In this document: in pieces, positions 7,190 to 17,004 of the stretch
How positions within the stretch are numbered: position 1 is the stretch's first letter
Layout: every line of letters begins with the position of its first letter
Assembly (NCBI RefSeq): GCF_003096835.1
Contig: NZ_QENZ01000005.1
Location: 1-64,000, forward strand
DNA from: Balneicella halophila
GTDB taxonomy: Bacteria; Bacteroidota; Bacteroidia; Bacteroidales; Balneicellaceae
Length of the DNA stretch: 64,000 nt
Direction of reading: 5' to 3'
The notes under the pieces: generated by a model
The model's input: the letters and a program-made list of their open reading frames with translations, nothing else
Told to the model about the DNA's origin: nothing
The model's database searches: none
Position numbers and translations under genes: made by a program

Positions 7190-7558
7190 TTATTTTTCTC
7201 CATTTCCCAAACCCGTTTTCACACGGTACCCCTTTTCAATATCGGAAATATAGATTAGGCCATCGTCCGGATTTAGTGTACATCCGTATTCACAGATTAT
7301 AGTACAAATAGTATCAACATCTTTATTTTCTGCTACATTCTCAAGTTTCGCAATCTCACTATCGGTAACAGAAAATATCTGCGAAACAAATGCTTTTTCA
7401 TCTTGCAGTTTCCCTGTGCCTTCTGCCGAGGAGAGTGTAATGTTCTCAATATCGAACACCAAATTTTTAATGTGGGAAAGCCTTTCGAGTTTCATTCTGA
7501 TATGGGCTTCCTCGGAAGGACAATCCATTTTGGGAATGTGAAATGAACATTTTAGCAT
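7190..7558 (-). CDS. HMA-PII chimeric protein
   Basis: 122 aa made from two pieces found elsewhere in this operon. Residues 1-35 copy the HMA-like start of the CDF transporter (MDCPSEEAHIRMKLERLS, LVFDIEN). Residues 41-122 copy the C-terminal part of the PII protein at 10080-10409 (SAEGTGKLQDEKAFVSQIFS, DGLIYISDIEKGYRVKTGL). The join falls at NITLS/SAEG. The first beta-alpha unit and the start of the PII T-loop are replaced by the HMA module. It lies 4 nt after the P-type ATPase stop. It may be a metal-sensing PII derivative or a by-product of recombination; the frame is intact. Confidence 0.75.
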   Translation of the reverse strand: MLKCSFHIPKMDCPSEEAHIRMKLERLSHIKNLVFDIENITLSSAEGTGKLQDEKAFVSQIFSVTDSEIAKLENVAENKDVDTICTIICEYGCTLNPDDGLIYISDIEKGYRVKTGLGNGEK

Positions 7559-7562
7559 ATGA

Positions 7563-10067
7563 TTACTTTTTGTACGCCAACAACCTTAGTGCATTAAATA
7601 CCACAACAAGGGTTGAACCTTCGTGAATGAGCACGGCAATACCGATGCTGGCTAGGCCAAGGATGGTTGCAGGAATAAGTAGAGCTACGACACCCAGGCT
7701 AATCCAAAGGTTCTGTTTTATTATACCTTTTGCCTTTCTGCTCAGTCCAATAGCAAATGGAAGGGTTTCAAGTTTGTCGCCCATCAGGGCAATATCAGCG
7801 GTTTCGAGTGCCACATCAGAACCGGCCGCGCCCATGGCTATGCCCACGGTGCTGTTGGCCATTGCGGGGGCATCGTTCACGCCATCGCCTACCATTGCCA
7901 CCTTCGATTCCTGCTTTTGTAGTTTCTTTATGGCATCTACTTTTTCCTCTGGCAACAGGCTGCCCCAGGCATCGGTCAAGCCTATTTCTTTGGCCACGGC
8001 ATCGGCCACTTTCTGGTTGTCGCCCGTGAGCATGACCATCCGTTTGATTCCGATTTTCTTTAATTGTTCTAACGTGCTTTTTGCTTCTGCCCTCGGGGTG
8101 TCCATTAAGGCGATGATGCCCACATAATCGCTGTTCCGGCGAATTAGCATGGTGGTATTCCCTCCAGCTTCAAGGGCTTTTATTTCATCTACAATCTTTT
8201 TTGAAGGTTTTTTATCATCGAGGGCTTCATACAGTTCCAAATTGCCTATATATACTTTATCATTTCCCAGCGTTGCTTTTATGCCTTTTCCCAAAACGGC
8301 TTCCAAATCAGTGGCCTCGGGAATACTATCTCCTTCCAAACGCTTTTTGCCGTCCCTGACCACCGCCTTTGCCAAGGGGTGGTCGCTTAGGTTTTCTACG
8401 GCAATTGCCATTTTCAGCAATTCATTCTCATCGGTATTGTTCAGCGGAATTACTTTAGTGAGTTTTGGTTTGCCTTCAGTCAGAGTCCCGGTTTTATCGA
8501 ATGCCAGGGCGGTTAAAACACCCAGGTCTTCCAACGGCCGCCCGCCTTTGATAAGCACCCCGCTTTTGGCAGCCCTGGCCACCCCACTCAGTACGGCACT
8601 CGGCGTGGAGATGGCTAGCGCACAAGGACTGGCGGCTACCAGAACGGCCATGGCCCTGTAAAAGCTGTCGCTAAAATTTTCATCAATAACCAAAAAAGCC
8701 CCGAGCAATAACACCACCAATCCCAAAACGGAAGGCACAAAGTATTTCTCGAACTTGTCGGTAAACCGCTGGGTGGGCGATTTCTGCGTTTGAGCTTCAT
8801 TCACAAGCTTTACCAAACGGGAGAGGGTAGAATCTTTGGCTTCCTTAATGACTTTAACTTCTAATGTGTTGTTGCCATTGATTGTGCCCGAAAAAACCCT
8901 GTTTTCATCACTGATGTCTTTTTCGTTGTAATAGTCTTTTTCTTGGTCCTCCACCGGCATTTTATCCACGGGTACACTTTCGCCCGTTATTGGTGCCTGG
9001 TTCACGCTACTTTTGCCGCTAACCACAACCCCATCGGACGGAATTTTAGTGTTGGGCTTCACGACGATGATGTCGCCGACACTCAATTTTTCTATGCCTA
9101 TCTCTTCTGTTTTCCCGTTCTTCTTTCGTAACGCAGTTTTGGGGGCGAGTTTGGCCAAAGCAGCAATAGATTTACGGGCTTTGTTCATGGCATAATGTTC
9201 GAGTGCATGCCCCATGCTGAAGAGAAACAACAACAAAGCACCTTCGGACCATGCGCCCAAAATAGCCGCACCAATGGCGGCAACGAGCATCAAAAAGTCA
9301 ATTTCAAATCCACCTTTAAATACGGTTTCGACTGCTTCTTTGGTGGTGTAGAAACCACCAAAGAAATAAGCCCCGATGTACAGCGACAGGCTTACCCACG
9401 AGGGGAGAGCATCCACGAAAGAGAAGCCAAAACCAATAGCCAGCAATATTCCCGAAAGGATAGAGAAAATCAACTCCGTATTTTTGCCAAAAAGGCCGCC
9501 ATGGGCATATTCATGTTCTACATCACCTTCTTCATGTTCAGGCTTCTTTTCAGACTTTTGGTCTTTCTGCGGCTTCTCTGTTTCTTTGATGCTGCGTAGA
9601 TATTTTTCGGCATTTACGGCAGTATCCGGTATGTCGAGGCCTTCTTTTTGCAAAGCTTTAATAATTGTCGCTTCATCAAGCTGACTTCTATCGAATTCAA
9701 CACGTACCATTCCCGAAGCAGAAACCGATGCTTCAATCATACCGTTTAAGTCGCTAAGATTGCGCTCGATACTGCGCGCTTGGCGAGAATGGCGGATGCC
9801 TTCTACTTCGATGAGCTTGTGTGCGATTTTTTCGGTAATGGACGCACCAGTTAGTCGGGCTATTGAACGTACGCGGTCAATGGAAATCAGTTCCGGGTTA
9901 TAGTGAAAACAGAGTTGGGGCACGCCCTTATCTGCAGCTTCTAAAACATGGACTTTTTCCAGACCCTTTTGCTCCTGAAGCAGTGAGATAAGCTCCTGAA
10001 CGCATTGGTCTTTTTCGTTTGGCACTTCGGGCAAAATGAGTGGTATTTCTATTTTTAGTTTTTTCAT
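7563..10067 (-). CDS. P1B-4-type heavy-metal ATPase (Co/Zn/Cd export)
   Basis: 834 aa. Residues 1-155 are two degenerate HMA-like units without CxxC. A His/Glu-rich linker (EHEEGDVEHEYAHGG) precedes the first helices. Catalytic hallmarks are TGES in the actuator domain, DKTGTLTEG for phosphorylation, HPLA in the nucleotide domain and GDGVNDAPAMA. The transmembrane metal site is SPC (AASPCALAIS) rather than CPC, and the last helices carry HEGST; this combination is typical of subtype P1B-4 (CoaT/CtpD). The gene is visibly richer in G+C than the neighbouring chromosome, suggesting transfer. It is followed after 4 nt by the HMA-PII chimera. Confidence 0.9.
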   Translation of the reverse strand: MKKLKIEIPLILPEVPNEKDQCVQELISLLQEQKGLEKVHVLEAADKGVPQLCFHYNPELISIDRVRSIARLTGASITEKIAHKLIEVEGIRHSRQARSIERNLSDLNGMIEASVSASGMVRVEFDRSQLDEATIIKALQKEGLDIPDTAVNAEKYLRSIKETEKPQKDQKSEKKPEHEEGDVEHEYAHGGLFGKNTELIFSILSGILLAIGFGFSFVDALPSWVSLSLYIGAYFFGGFYTTKEAVETVFKGGFEIDFLMLVAAIGAAILGAWSEGALLLFLFSMGHALEHYAMNKARKSIAALAKLAPKTALRKKNGKTEEIGIEKLSVGDIIVVKPNTKIPSDGVVVSGKSSVNQAPITGESVPVDKMPVEDQEKDYYNEKDISDENRVFSGTINGNNTLEVKVIKEAKDSTLSRLVKLVNEAQTQKSPTQRFTDKFEKYFVPSVLGLVVLLLGAFLVIDENFSDSFYRAMAVLVAASPCALAISTPSAVLSGVARAAKSGVLIKGGRPLEDLGVLTALAFDKTGTLTEGKPKLTKVIPLNNTDENELLKMAIAVENLSDHPLAKAVVRDGKKRLEGDSIPEATDLEAVLGKGIKATLGNDKVYIGNLELYEALDDKKPSKKIVDEIKALEAGGNTTMLIRRNSDYVGIIALMDTPRAEAKSTLEQLKKIGIKRMVMLTGDNQKVADAVAKEIGLTDAWGSLLPEEKVDAIKKLQKQESKVAMVGDGVNDAPAMANSTVGIAMGAAGSDVALETADIALMGDKLETLPFAIGLSRKAKGIIKQNLWISLGVVALLIPATILGLASIGIAVLIHEGSTLVVVFNALRLLAYKK

Positions 10068-10079
10068 ATTCTTTAAATA

Positions 10080-10409
10080 TTAAAACCCGTTTTCCAGTCC
10101 TGTTTTCACCCGATACACTTTTTCAACATCGGAGACATAAATTAATCCATCGCCTGGATTTAATGTTTTACCATATTCCGAAATGATGTTTATTACCGTA
10201 TTTATCTTTTCTTTTGCTACTACCATTTCAATTTTTGCCGTTGGGCTATCGGTTATGGAGAATTTTTGGGAAACAAACGCTTTGTCATCCTGAAATTTCC
10301 CTGTCCCTTCTGCAGTAGAAATGGTCATGTTTTCAAACCCAGCATCTTTTAAATGCTGAACAATTTCATTCACTTTATTTGGTCTTACAAATGCTTTTAT
10401 TTCTTTCAT
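10080..10409 (-). CDS. PII signalling protein of the metal-efflux-associated group
   Basis: 109 aa. It has the PII fold pattern (MKEIKAFVRPNKVNEIVQHL, then the T-loop region and the C-terminal DGLIYVSDVEKVYRVKTG). A tyrosine-type GlnB uridylylation site is not evident in the T-loop. PII proteins encoded next to CusA/CusB genes have been described as a separate group (PII-NG) thought to adjust metal efflux rather than nitrogen use. It lies between the adaptor and the P-type ATPase with gaps of about 12 nt, so it is in the operon. Its C-terminal part is duplicated in the chimera at 7190-7558. Confidence 0.85.
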   Translation of the reverse strand: MKEIKAFVRPNKVNEIVQHLKDAGFENMTISTAEGTGKFQDDKAFVSQKFSITDSPTAKIEMVVAKEKINTVINIISEYGKTLNPGDGLIYVSDVEKVYRVKTGLENGF

Positions 10410-10422
10410 AATTTCCTTATTT

Positions 10423-11715
10423 TTAATGTTCGTGTTCAGTTTCTTCTTTTTTCATATCGGCCAATAGATAGTAAGCCGCATTTAAAACCACCTGTGTGTT
10501 TTCAGGTAAGGAGTTAATCAGTTGTATTTCTGTATAACCTTCGTCTTTTAAACCGGGAATGACCTCTACCATTCTGAAAGCCATCTTTTCTTGAGTTGCA
10601 TCATCATCGTCTGCATCGCCATGTTCATGCCCCTCATGATTTCCTTCTTCAACTTGTGCTTCTTTATCCTCATCGTGTCCGGCATGTTCGGTTTCGCTGT
10701 GCCCTTGTTCTTCAATAGCTTCATTGTCCAAAATAAAAATGAAGGATTTTGTCCCTTCGGAAACAATGGCATCGTTGGGCAAAGCCCTGGTATATTTTTC
10801 ATCTGTATGCAAATGCCCCGAAATGTACATGCCGGGTATAAGCCCAGAAACTTTTTCATTGATTTTTGCATGGATATGAACTGCCCTTGAATTGGCCTCA
10901 AACTCTTTTCCAATGGCAAAAACGGTTGCTGTTAACTCTTCTCCCGGACGGTTTGAAACCGTGAAATGCACTTTTTGGCCTTCTTTTACCAGATGCACAT
11001 CTTTTTCATAAACCATAAAATCGGCATGGATTGCACTATTGTCGGTTATTTCAAGGAGTATGTCTTTTGCATCAACGTAAGTTCCAACTTTTATATTTAT
11101 GTCATTTATAAAACCGTTAATAGGCGACAGAATACTTATTGTGCTTGAAATCTCACCTTCTTTAACTTTATCAGGAGAAAGGTTCAACAACTGCAATCGT
11201 GATTTTAAGCCTTCATATTTAGCCTTAATTGTATTGTATTCAGATTTTGTTTGCTGATAATCCCTACCAGCTCCCACATTATTCTCGAAAAGCTCTTTTT
11301 GGCGTGCATACTCTTTTTCGATAAATTCGAGTTTGCTGGATATTTCAGCAAAGCCCTCCTGTAAAGAGATATAATCGGGATGTTCGAGCACTGCCAGTAA
11401 TTGACCTTTTTTTACCCTATCGCCATGAAAAACATTAATTGTTTTTACATTGCCACCAATAATGGCTGTAACTTCGGCACTGCCTGACGGGGGGACTTCC
11501 AACTGACCATTTGACTTTACAAGCGTTGTTAGATTACGCATTTGAAAAGACCCCAATTTTAAATTTAGGGCTTCACGTTGTCTGGCATTTAAAACTACTG
11601 CCCCTTCAACACCATGCTCTTCATGTTCCTCACCTTCATGGCTATCTTTTTTTTCTGAATTACACGATAACATTGTAGCCACCATGATAAATGCTAAAAA
11701 TATTTTTGTCTTCAT
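10423..11715 (-). CDS. RND efflux periplasmic adaptor (CusB/CzcB family), lipoprotein
   Basis: 430 aa. The start MKTKIFLAFIMVATMLSC is a lipoprotein signal with the acylated cysteine at residue 18. It is followed by a His/Glu-rich stretch (HEGEEHEEHGVEG) and the membrane-fusion body: lipoyl half-motif VFHGDRVKKGQLLAVLEHPD, alpha-hairpin, and beta-barrel. A second His-rich insertion (HSETEHAGHDEDKEAQVEEG) near residue 340 probably binds metal. It bridges the inner-membrane pump to the outer-membrane channel, both encoded by the next gene upstream. Confidence 0.9.
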   Translation of the reverse strand: MKTKIFLAFIMVATMLSCNSEKKDSHEGEEHEEHGVEGAVVLNARQREALNLKLGSFQMRNLTTLVKSNGQLEVPPSGSAEVTAIIGGNVKTINVFHGDRVKKGQLLAVLEHPDYISLQEGFAEISSKLEFIEKEYARQKELFENNVGAGRDYQQTKSEYNTIKAKYEGLKSRLQLLNLSPDKVKEGEISSTISILSPINGFINDINIKVGTYVDAKDILLEITDNSAIHADFMVYEKDVHLVKEGQKVHFTVSNRPGEELTATVFAIGKEFEANSRAVHIHAKINEKVSGLIPGMYISGHLHTDEKYTRALPNDAIVSEGTKSFIFILDNEAIEEQGHSETEHAGHDEDKEAQVEEGNHEGHEHGDADDDDATQEKMAFRMVEVIPGLKDEGYTEIQLINSLPENTQVVLNAAYYLLADMKKEETEHEH

Positions 11716-11733
11716 TTTATATAATTTTTTCGA

Positions 11734-14700
11734 TTATTTACCTGTTAAATATTTCAATTGGGCAGATAATTCATTGTACTCCGCCTGTTGCATTAAAAAA
11801 TCTTGTTTTGTACGTATCGCCGCTTCAGTATTCTGAATAAATTGAACGTAGTCGATACTGCCAAGACGGTACGCTAGGTTGGAAGCCTGAATTTGTTCGT
11901 CGGCCAGAGGCAATGCTTCTTTTTGATAATAGTTGATAACCTGTTGCAAAGTAAGGTAACGGCTAATTTGCTGGTTGTACCCGGCTTTCAGTTCCAGTTC
12001 TTTTTGCTGGTACTGCTGGTTTGCAATTTGGAAGTCGATTTTTGCAGCTTTGGTTTTGCCCGATTGTGAAAAGAAAGCCAGCGGGACAGAAATACCTGCT
12101 TCCCAACCATAAAACCCTGAATTGCCGTCAACCGATTGCCACTTATAACCCAAGTCTAACTTTGGAAGGAAATTGGCTTTTTCCGCTTTCCATGCCGATT
12201 CTGCCACATCAATCCCGGTTGAATAATAATTCAGCAGCGGGCTTTCGCTCAATGAATCAATTTCGGAAACTATATTGAAAGCATACTGCCCCAAATCCTG
12301 TATGTTAACATCTACCGCAATCGGGTATAATAGGTATTGATTCAGAATTTGCAAGTTTGCCAAATAGTTGCTTTCAGCTTTTTTTAAATTTACCTGCAAT
12401 TCTTTGTACTTAGCCGAAGCGGAAAGGTATTCAATCTTAGAAGTAGCTTGTGTTTTGTACCTCAATTCAGCGGCTTTTTGAAAATCGGCGTACAAGGTGT
12501 CAAGGTCTTTAAATAGCTGCCATTGCTGTTTGGCATGGACTGCATTGTACCAGGCAAGACTAACATCACGAGCCAACGAGTATTCCGTAAGTTGCTGACC
12601 GGATAAAGCTTGTTGGGTACGGCTGTTTGCAAGCTTGCTTTTAGCCGGTATGCCGAACAGGTCAATGTCTGTTTGTCCAATCCCGATTTTGTTTTGAATA
12701 CCCGGTGCGTTGTTGCCTACTTCTTCTTTCCCGGTATAAATCGAAGTCGTTCCCAGTTCGTATGCCGTAGCTTTTAACGCTTCCTGTTTGTCGACTTCCA
12801 ATTGGGCTGCCTTAATTGCCGGATAGTTTTCTTTTGCCCTTTCAATGGCTTGTGGCAATGTTAACGCAGAATCCTGCGCATTGGCATTTCCTGAAATTCC
12901 CAAACCTGCAATCACAACAAGAACGGTAAACATCCCTAAAGCTGTTTTTGGCATTTTTATTTTTTTAACGCCACTTTCAACAAATTTATAGAGAATGGGC
13001 AGCACAATAAGCGTCAACAAGGTTGATGTCAACATTCCTCCAATCACCACAGTAGCCAGAGGACGTTGAACTTCTGCTCCTGCCGACGTGGAAACCGCCA
13101 TAGGCAGAAAGCCCAGAATATCGGTAGATGCTGTTAACAGTATTGGTCGGATACGCCTGATAGAACCTTTTATAATAATATCATTGATATGGAGTTTCCC
13201 TTCTGCCTTGAGTTCATTAAAACCCGATATGAGGACTAATCCGTTTAACACAGCCACACCAAACAAAACAATAAATCCCACTCCGGCAGAAATACTGAAT
13301 GGCATATCTCTTAAGTATAATGAGAATACACCACCTACAGCGGCAAATGGTACAGCTACATAAATCATGAGGGTTTGTTTAAACGATTTTACCGCAAAAA
13401 ACACCAACATGAAAATTAATGCTAAAGCGAGTGGAACTACCAGAGTCAATCTTTTTGAAGCTCTTTCGAGGTTTTCAAATGCTCCCCCATACCGAATATA
13501 ATAACCCGTCGGTAGCTCCAAATTTTCATCTAAAGTTGTTTGAATTTCCTCTACGAGCGACTTAATATCCCTGCCTTCAACATTAATCCCCACATAGGTA
13601 CGCCTGTTGGTATTGTCACGGCTAATTTGCATCGGCCCCGGCTGGTAACTTATTTCAGCCACTTCTTTTAAGGGAATTTGATTACCATCGGGAAGATTAA
13701 CAAATAAATTCCTGATATCGTCAATACTTGTGCGGTGTTCTTCGTCCAATCGCACAACAAGGTCAAACATCCGCTCGCCTTCGTAAATGCTTCCGGCAAC
13801 ACCGCCACTAAAAGCAGTTTCAACGATAGTATTAAGTTCTTTAATATTCAAGTTGTACCGACCAAGCTTATTTCTATCGTAATTAACCGTAATCTGAGGT
13901 AATCCTCTTGTTGCTTCAGCTTTCACGGCTGCAATACCATCAATTCCAGAAATTAACCCGGCAATTTCTTCTGCTTTGTCAGCCAGCATTTCCAAATCAT
14001 CGCCATATAGTTTAACGGCAACATCCTGACGAATACCAGTTAGCAATTCATTGAAGCGCATTTCAACGGGCTGGCTAAATTCATAATTGATACCGGGCAA
14101 TACGCTCACTTTTTCTCTCACCTTATCAATTAATTCAGCTTTTGATTCAGCTTTTGTCCACTGGTCTTGTGGGGTTAATATCACAAAAATATCAGCAATA
14201 TCAATTGGCATCGGGTCCATGGGTAAATCTGCCACCCCAATTCTACTTTGGATACTTTCTATTTCATCGGGGAAGTTTTCCAGAACAATTTGTTCCAGAC
14301 GAGTTGAAGCTTTAGTAACCTCAGTTAAGGAAGTTCCCGGCTTTAAAAAAGCCTGAAAAGCAAAATCGCCTTCATCAAGTTTGGGAATAAACTCAGCCCC
14401 CATTCGTGTAAACACGAATCCCCCTGAGATTAACAAGACCAAAGCGATTACAATAACAATCCGGCTTCTTTTCAGTGCCCATACAATTACAGGAGTATAT
14501 ATCTTTTCAAGTTTTCCAATTATTTTATCTCCCCATGATTTTTTATCTGTTTTAGGCGGCTGAATAAACAGAGCTGCCATCATAGGAATATATGTAAGAC
14601 ACAATACTACCACGCCCAATACAGCAAAACCAAATGTCATTGCCATAGGGATGAACATTTTACCTTCGACACCTTGCAAGGCTAATACGGGTATAAAAAC

Positions 14701-16074
14701 AATCAGAATTATGAGCTGCCCAAAAAATGCTGAGTTCATCATTTTACTTGCCGAATTATAGGCAATTTCATTGCGCTTGGTCTGGTCAAGTTTTGTGCCT
14801 ATAAGGTTCTTTCGATGAAGGTAAAAAATCATACTTTCAACAATAATTACTGCTCCATCTACCAATATCCCAAAATCAAGTGCCCCCAAACTCATCAGGT
14901 TTGCCCACACCCCAAACAGGTTCATCATAATAAATGCAAATAGCAAGGCCAGCGGAATGGTTGATGCCACAATTAAACCGCCCCTTAAATTCCCGAGGAA
15001 TATAACCAGCACAAAAATAACAATCAGCGCACCCAACGACAGGTTTTCGGCAACGGTAGATGTGGTGCTTTTAATGAGCTTACTGCGGTCAAGAAAAGGT
15101 TTAATTTCAACACCATCAGGCAGTGATTTTTGAATTAAGGCCATCCGCTCTTTTACATTCTTAATCACATCGTTTGAGTTTTCGCCTTTCAGCATCATCA
15201 CGATTCCGCCAACGGCCTCTCCCTTTCCGTCTTTGGTAAAAGCACCATAACGGACAAAACTTCCGAATTTCACTTCTGCTACATCCCTGATGAAAATGGG
15301 TTGCCCGTCAATGTTTGCAACCAACGTATTTTTAATATCATCCAACGAACGCATCAACCCTTCGCCACGGATAAAGTTGGCCTGAAAATTTTTCTCGATA
15401 TATGCGCCGCCTGTGTTCTGATTGTTGTCGTCAAGTGCTTCAAAAATATCCGAAATGGCTAAACCCATACTTCTGAGTTTATCAGGATTAACAGCGACTT
15501 CGTATTGTTTACCCCTGCCCCCAAAAGAGTTTACTTCTACCACTCCGGGCAGCATAGCCATTTGTCGTTTTACAATCCATTCCTGCATGGTGCGCAGTTC
15601 CATGTCGTTATAAACGGTATCGTAACCGGGTTGCACTTCAAGCGTGTATTGATAGATTTCGCCCAAACCCGTACTTATTGGAGCCATAAAAGGCTGTCCA
15701 AAACCATCGGGAATTTTTTCTTTTACTTCTGCCAAGGCTTCACTTACCAATTGCCGGGGTAAATAGGTTCCCGCACTTTCTTTAAAAACAATGGTAACAA
15801 CAGAAAGCCCAAAACGTGACACGCTTCGTATTTCAGTCACATCAGGGAGGTTTGCCACGGCTAATTCTACCTGATAGGTTACAAACTGTTCAATGTCTTC
15901 TGTACCCAAATTGGGTGCAGTTGTGATTACCAATACTTGATTGTTTGTAATGTCAGGTGTGGCGTCAAGCGGCACTTTGGTCATAGAATATATTCCGCCA
16001 ATAATCAGTCCGATTGTCATCAGCCCGATAAGTGCCTTATTCTTTATTGAAAAGGATATTATTTTGTTTATCAT
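11734..16074 (-). CDS. CusA/CzcA heavy-metal RND pump fused to a TolC-type channel
   Basis: About 1446 aa. Residues 1-1040 form a heavy-metal RND pump (MINKIISFSIKNKALIGL, VPLDATPDITNNQV, LDFGILVDGAVIIVESM and the second-half TM block). After a second signal-like helix (FTVLVVIAGLGISGNANAQ) the last 400 residues are an outer-membrane factor domain (LPQAIERAKENYPAIKAAQ and periodic coiled-coil segments). Such fusions are known in Bacteroidota; how the channel half reaches the outer membrane, perhaps by cleavage at the NANAQ site, is unclear. I choose ATG 16074 rather than the upstream frame start, because MINKIISFS is the family's normal beginning. Confidence 0.9.
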   Translation of the reverse strand: MINKIISFSIKNKALIGLMTIGLIIGGIYSMTKVPLDATPDITNNQVLVITTAPNLGTEDIEQFVTYQVELAVANLPDVTEIRSVSRFGLSVVTIVFKESAGTYLPRQLVSEALAEVKEKIPDGFGQPFMAPISTGLGEIYQYTLEVQPGYDTVYNDMELRTMQEWIVKRQMAMLPGVVEVNSFGGRGKQYEVAVNPDKLRSMGLAISDIFEALDDNNQNTGGAYIEKNFQANFIRGEGLMRSLDDIKNTLVANIDGQPIFIRDVAEVKFGSFVRYGAFTKDGKGEAVGGIVMMLKGENSNDVIKNVKERMALIQKSLPDGVEIKPFLDRSKLIKSTTSTVAENLSLGALIVIFVLVIFLGNLRGGLIVASTIPLALLFAFIMMNLFGVWANLMSLGALDFGILVDGAVIIVESMIFYLHRKNLIGTKLDQTKRNEIAYNSASKMMNSAFFGQLIILIVFIPVLALQGVEGKMFIPMAMTFGFAVLGVVVLCLTYIPMMAALFIQPPKTDKKSWGDKIIGKLEKIYTPVIVWALKRSRIVIVIALVLLISGGFVFTRMGAEFIPKLDEGDFAFQAFLKPGTSLTEVTKASTRLEQIVLENFPDEIESIQSRIGVADLPMDPMPIDIADIFVILTPQDQWTKAESKAELIDKVREKVSVLPGINYEFSQPVEMRFNELLTGIRQDVAVKLYGDDLEMLADKAEEIAGLISGIDGIAAVKAEATRGLPQITVNYDRNKLGRYNLNIKELNTIVETAFSGGVAGSIYEGERMFDLVVRLDEEHRTSIDDIRNLFVNLPDGNQIPLKEVAEISYQPGPMQISRDNTNRRTYVGINVEGRDIKSLVEEIQTTLDENLELPTGYYIRYGGAFENLERASKRLTLVVPLALALIFMLVFFAVKSFKQTLMIYVAVPFAAVGGVFSLYLRDMPFSISAGVGFIVLFGVAVLNGLVLISGFNELKAEGKLHINDIIIKGSIRRIRPILLTASTDILGFLPMAVSTSAGAEVQRPLATVVIGGMLTSTLLTLIVLPILYKFVESGVKKIKMPKTALGMFTVLVVIAGLGISGNANAQDSALTLPQAIERAKENYPAIKAAQLEVDKQEALKATAYELGTTSIYTGKEEVGNNAPGIQNKIGIGQTDIDLFGIPAKSKLANSRTQQALSGQQLTEYSLARDVSLAWYNAVHAKQQWQLFKDLDTLYADFQKAAELRYKTQATSKIEYLSASAKYKELQVNLKKAESNYLANLQILNQYLLYPIAVDVNIQDLGQYAFNIVSEIDSLSESPLLNYYSTGIDVAESAWKAEKANFLPKLDLGYKWQSVDGNSGFYGWEAGISVPLAFFSQSGKTKAAKIDFQIANQQYQQKELELKAGYNQQISRYLTLQQVINYYQKEALPLADEQIQASNLAYRLGSIDYVQFIQNTEAAIRTKQDFLMQQAEYNELSAQLKYLTGK

Positions 16075-16146
16075 TTGATTTCTATAAATTTTTAATGTGA
16101 ATACGATTAATAATAATGATATGAGCAAATTGTTAAGATGAAACGA

Positions 16147-16446
16147 TTATATTTTGGGAGGTTGCCAGATAGAAGAAAAATGATTTGAAAATCTTGATTC
16201 TTTGAAAGTAATATTCAAAGCAACCACTTCAACATTGGACAATAAACCATTAAAAAAAGATGGGAAAGAAAGTGTTTGGCAACAATGACAAAAACAAAAA
16301 GGGGAACATAAATCAACATCACTTGTGTGATTTTGGCTTTGTTCCGCCAATTCCAAGGTGGCAGAATTTGTGCCAGCATGTACATCATTGCAAGGTATGG
16401 CTGTTAAAACCATTACATACACTGATAATATTACTGCTATATATTT
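16147..16446 (-). CDS. DUF6660-like Cys/His-rich secreted protein
   Basis: About 99 aa from MKYIAVILSVYVMVLTAIPC, a signal peptide or lipoprotein-like start. The mature part has the cluster LCSPFCFCHCCQ, a likely metal-binding site; this arrangement (secretion signal plus CxPFCxCxCC) fits the small DUF6660 family that precedes CusA-type pumps. The upstream frame extends further, but its first 46 residues overlap the Fur-type gene and look non-coding. A periplasmic metal-binding role is inferred. Confidence 0.7.
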   Translation of the reverse strand, partial: KYIAVILSVYVMVLTAIPCNDVHAGTNSATLELAEQSQNHTSDVDLCSPFCFCHCCQTLSFPSFFNGLLSNVEVVALNITFKESRFSNHFSSIWQPPKI

Positions 16447-16519
16447 CATCTGCAAATTCTTATTTCTAATAATTACAACTACAAAAATACTATATAGTTC
16501 GTGCAACCGAGTTGCAAAC

Positions 16520-16933
16520 TTACTTTTTGCAATTTGAACAAATACCTTTGACAACAAAGTTTGCACTGGAAAATTCAAATCCATTGGGTAAGTCTGGCTG
16601 GGGAACAGGTAAATCTTTCATACAATACGTTTTTCCGCATTTGTTGCATAAAAAATGAACATGTAAATGTTCTGGTTCGCAAGTGCAAAAATCTTCGCAA
16701 AGTGCGTATCTTAAAGAGCCAGAGCCATCTTCAATTGAATGAATGAGTTGATGTTCCTGGAAAGTTTTTAAAGTTCTATATAACGTTGCTTTATCAGCTT
16801 TTTCAAATTTTTGTTCTAATTCAGGCAAACTAATAGCCGTTTTTTGTTCTGTCAGAACTTGTAAAACCAACTGTCGCATTGCGGTTGGTTTGATATTTTT
16901 CAAGTTGAGTTTGTTGTCTATTTCCTTTTTCAT
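16520..16933 (-). CDS. Fur-family transcriptional repressor
   Basis: 137 aa from MKKEIDNKLNLK. The winged helix is seen in TAMRQLVLQVLTEQKTAISLPELE and KATLYRTLKTFQEHQLIH; the metal-binding C-terminal half contains CEPEHLHVHFLCNKCGKTYC and the final CSNCKK, giving two CxxC pairs. It is the first gene of the metal-resistance series and probably represses it, with release by metal. The frame extends 16 codons upstream, but the ATG at 16933 fits the family length. The operator would be expected in 16934-17000; no clear palindrome was found there. Confidence 0.85.
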   Translation of the reverse strand: MKKEIDNKLNLKNIKPTAMRQLVLQVLTEQKTAISLPELEQKFEKADKATLYRTLKTFQEHQLIHSIEDGSGSLRYALCEDFCTCEPEHLHVHFLCNKCGKTYCMKDLPVPQPDLPNGFEFSSANFVVKGICSNCKK

Positions 16934-17004
16934 TTTACTAATTTCAATAATCTCGGTTTGTTCAAAGCTCAAATGTAACAATTAAGCACCGGTGCGTAGG
17001 CAGA

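Noticed and set aside
7627-9684. Long plus-strand frames opposite the P-type ATPase
   Set aside because: Shadow frames caused by the G+C-rich antisense codons; the ATPase on the minus strand has all catalytic motifs.
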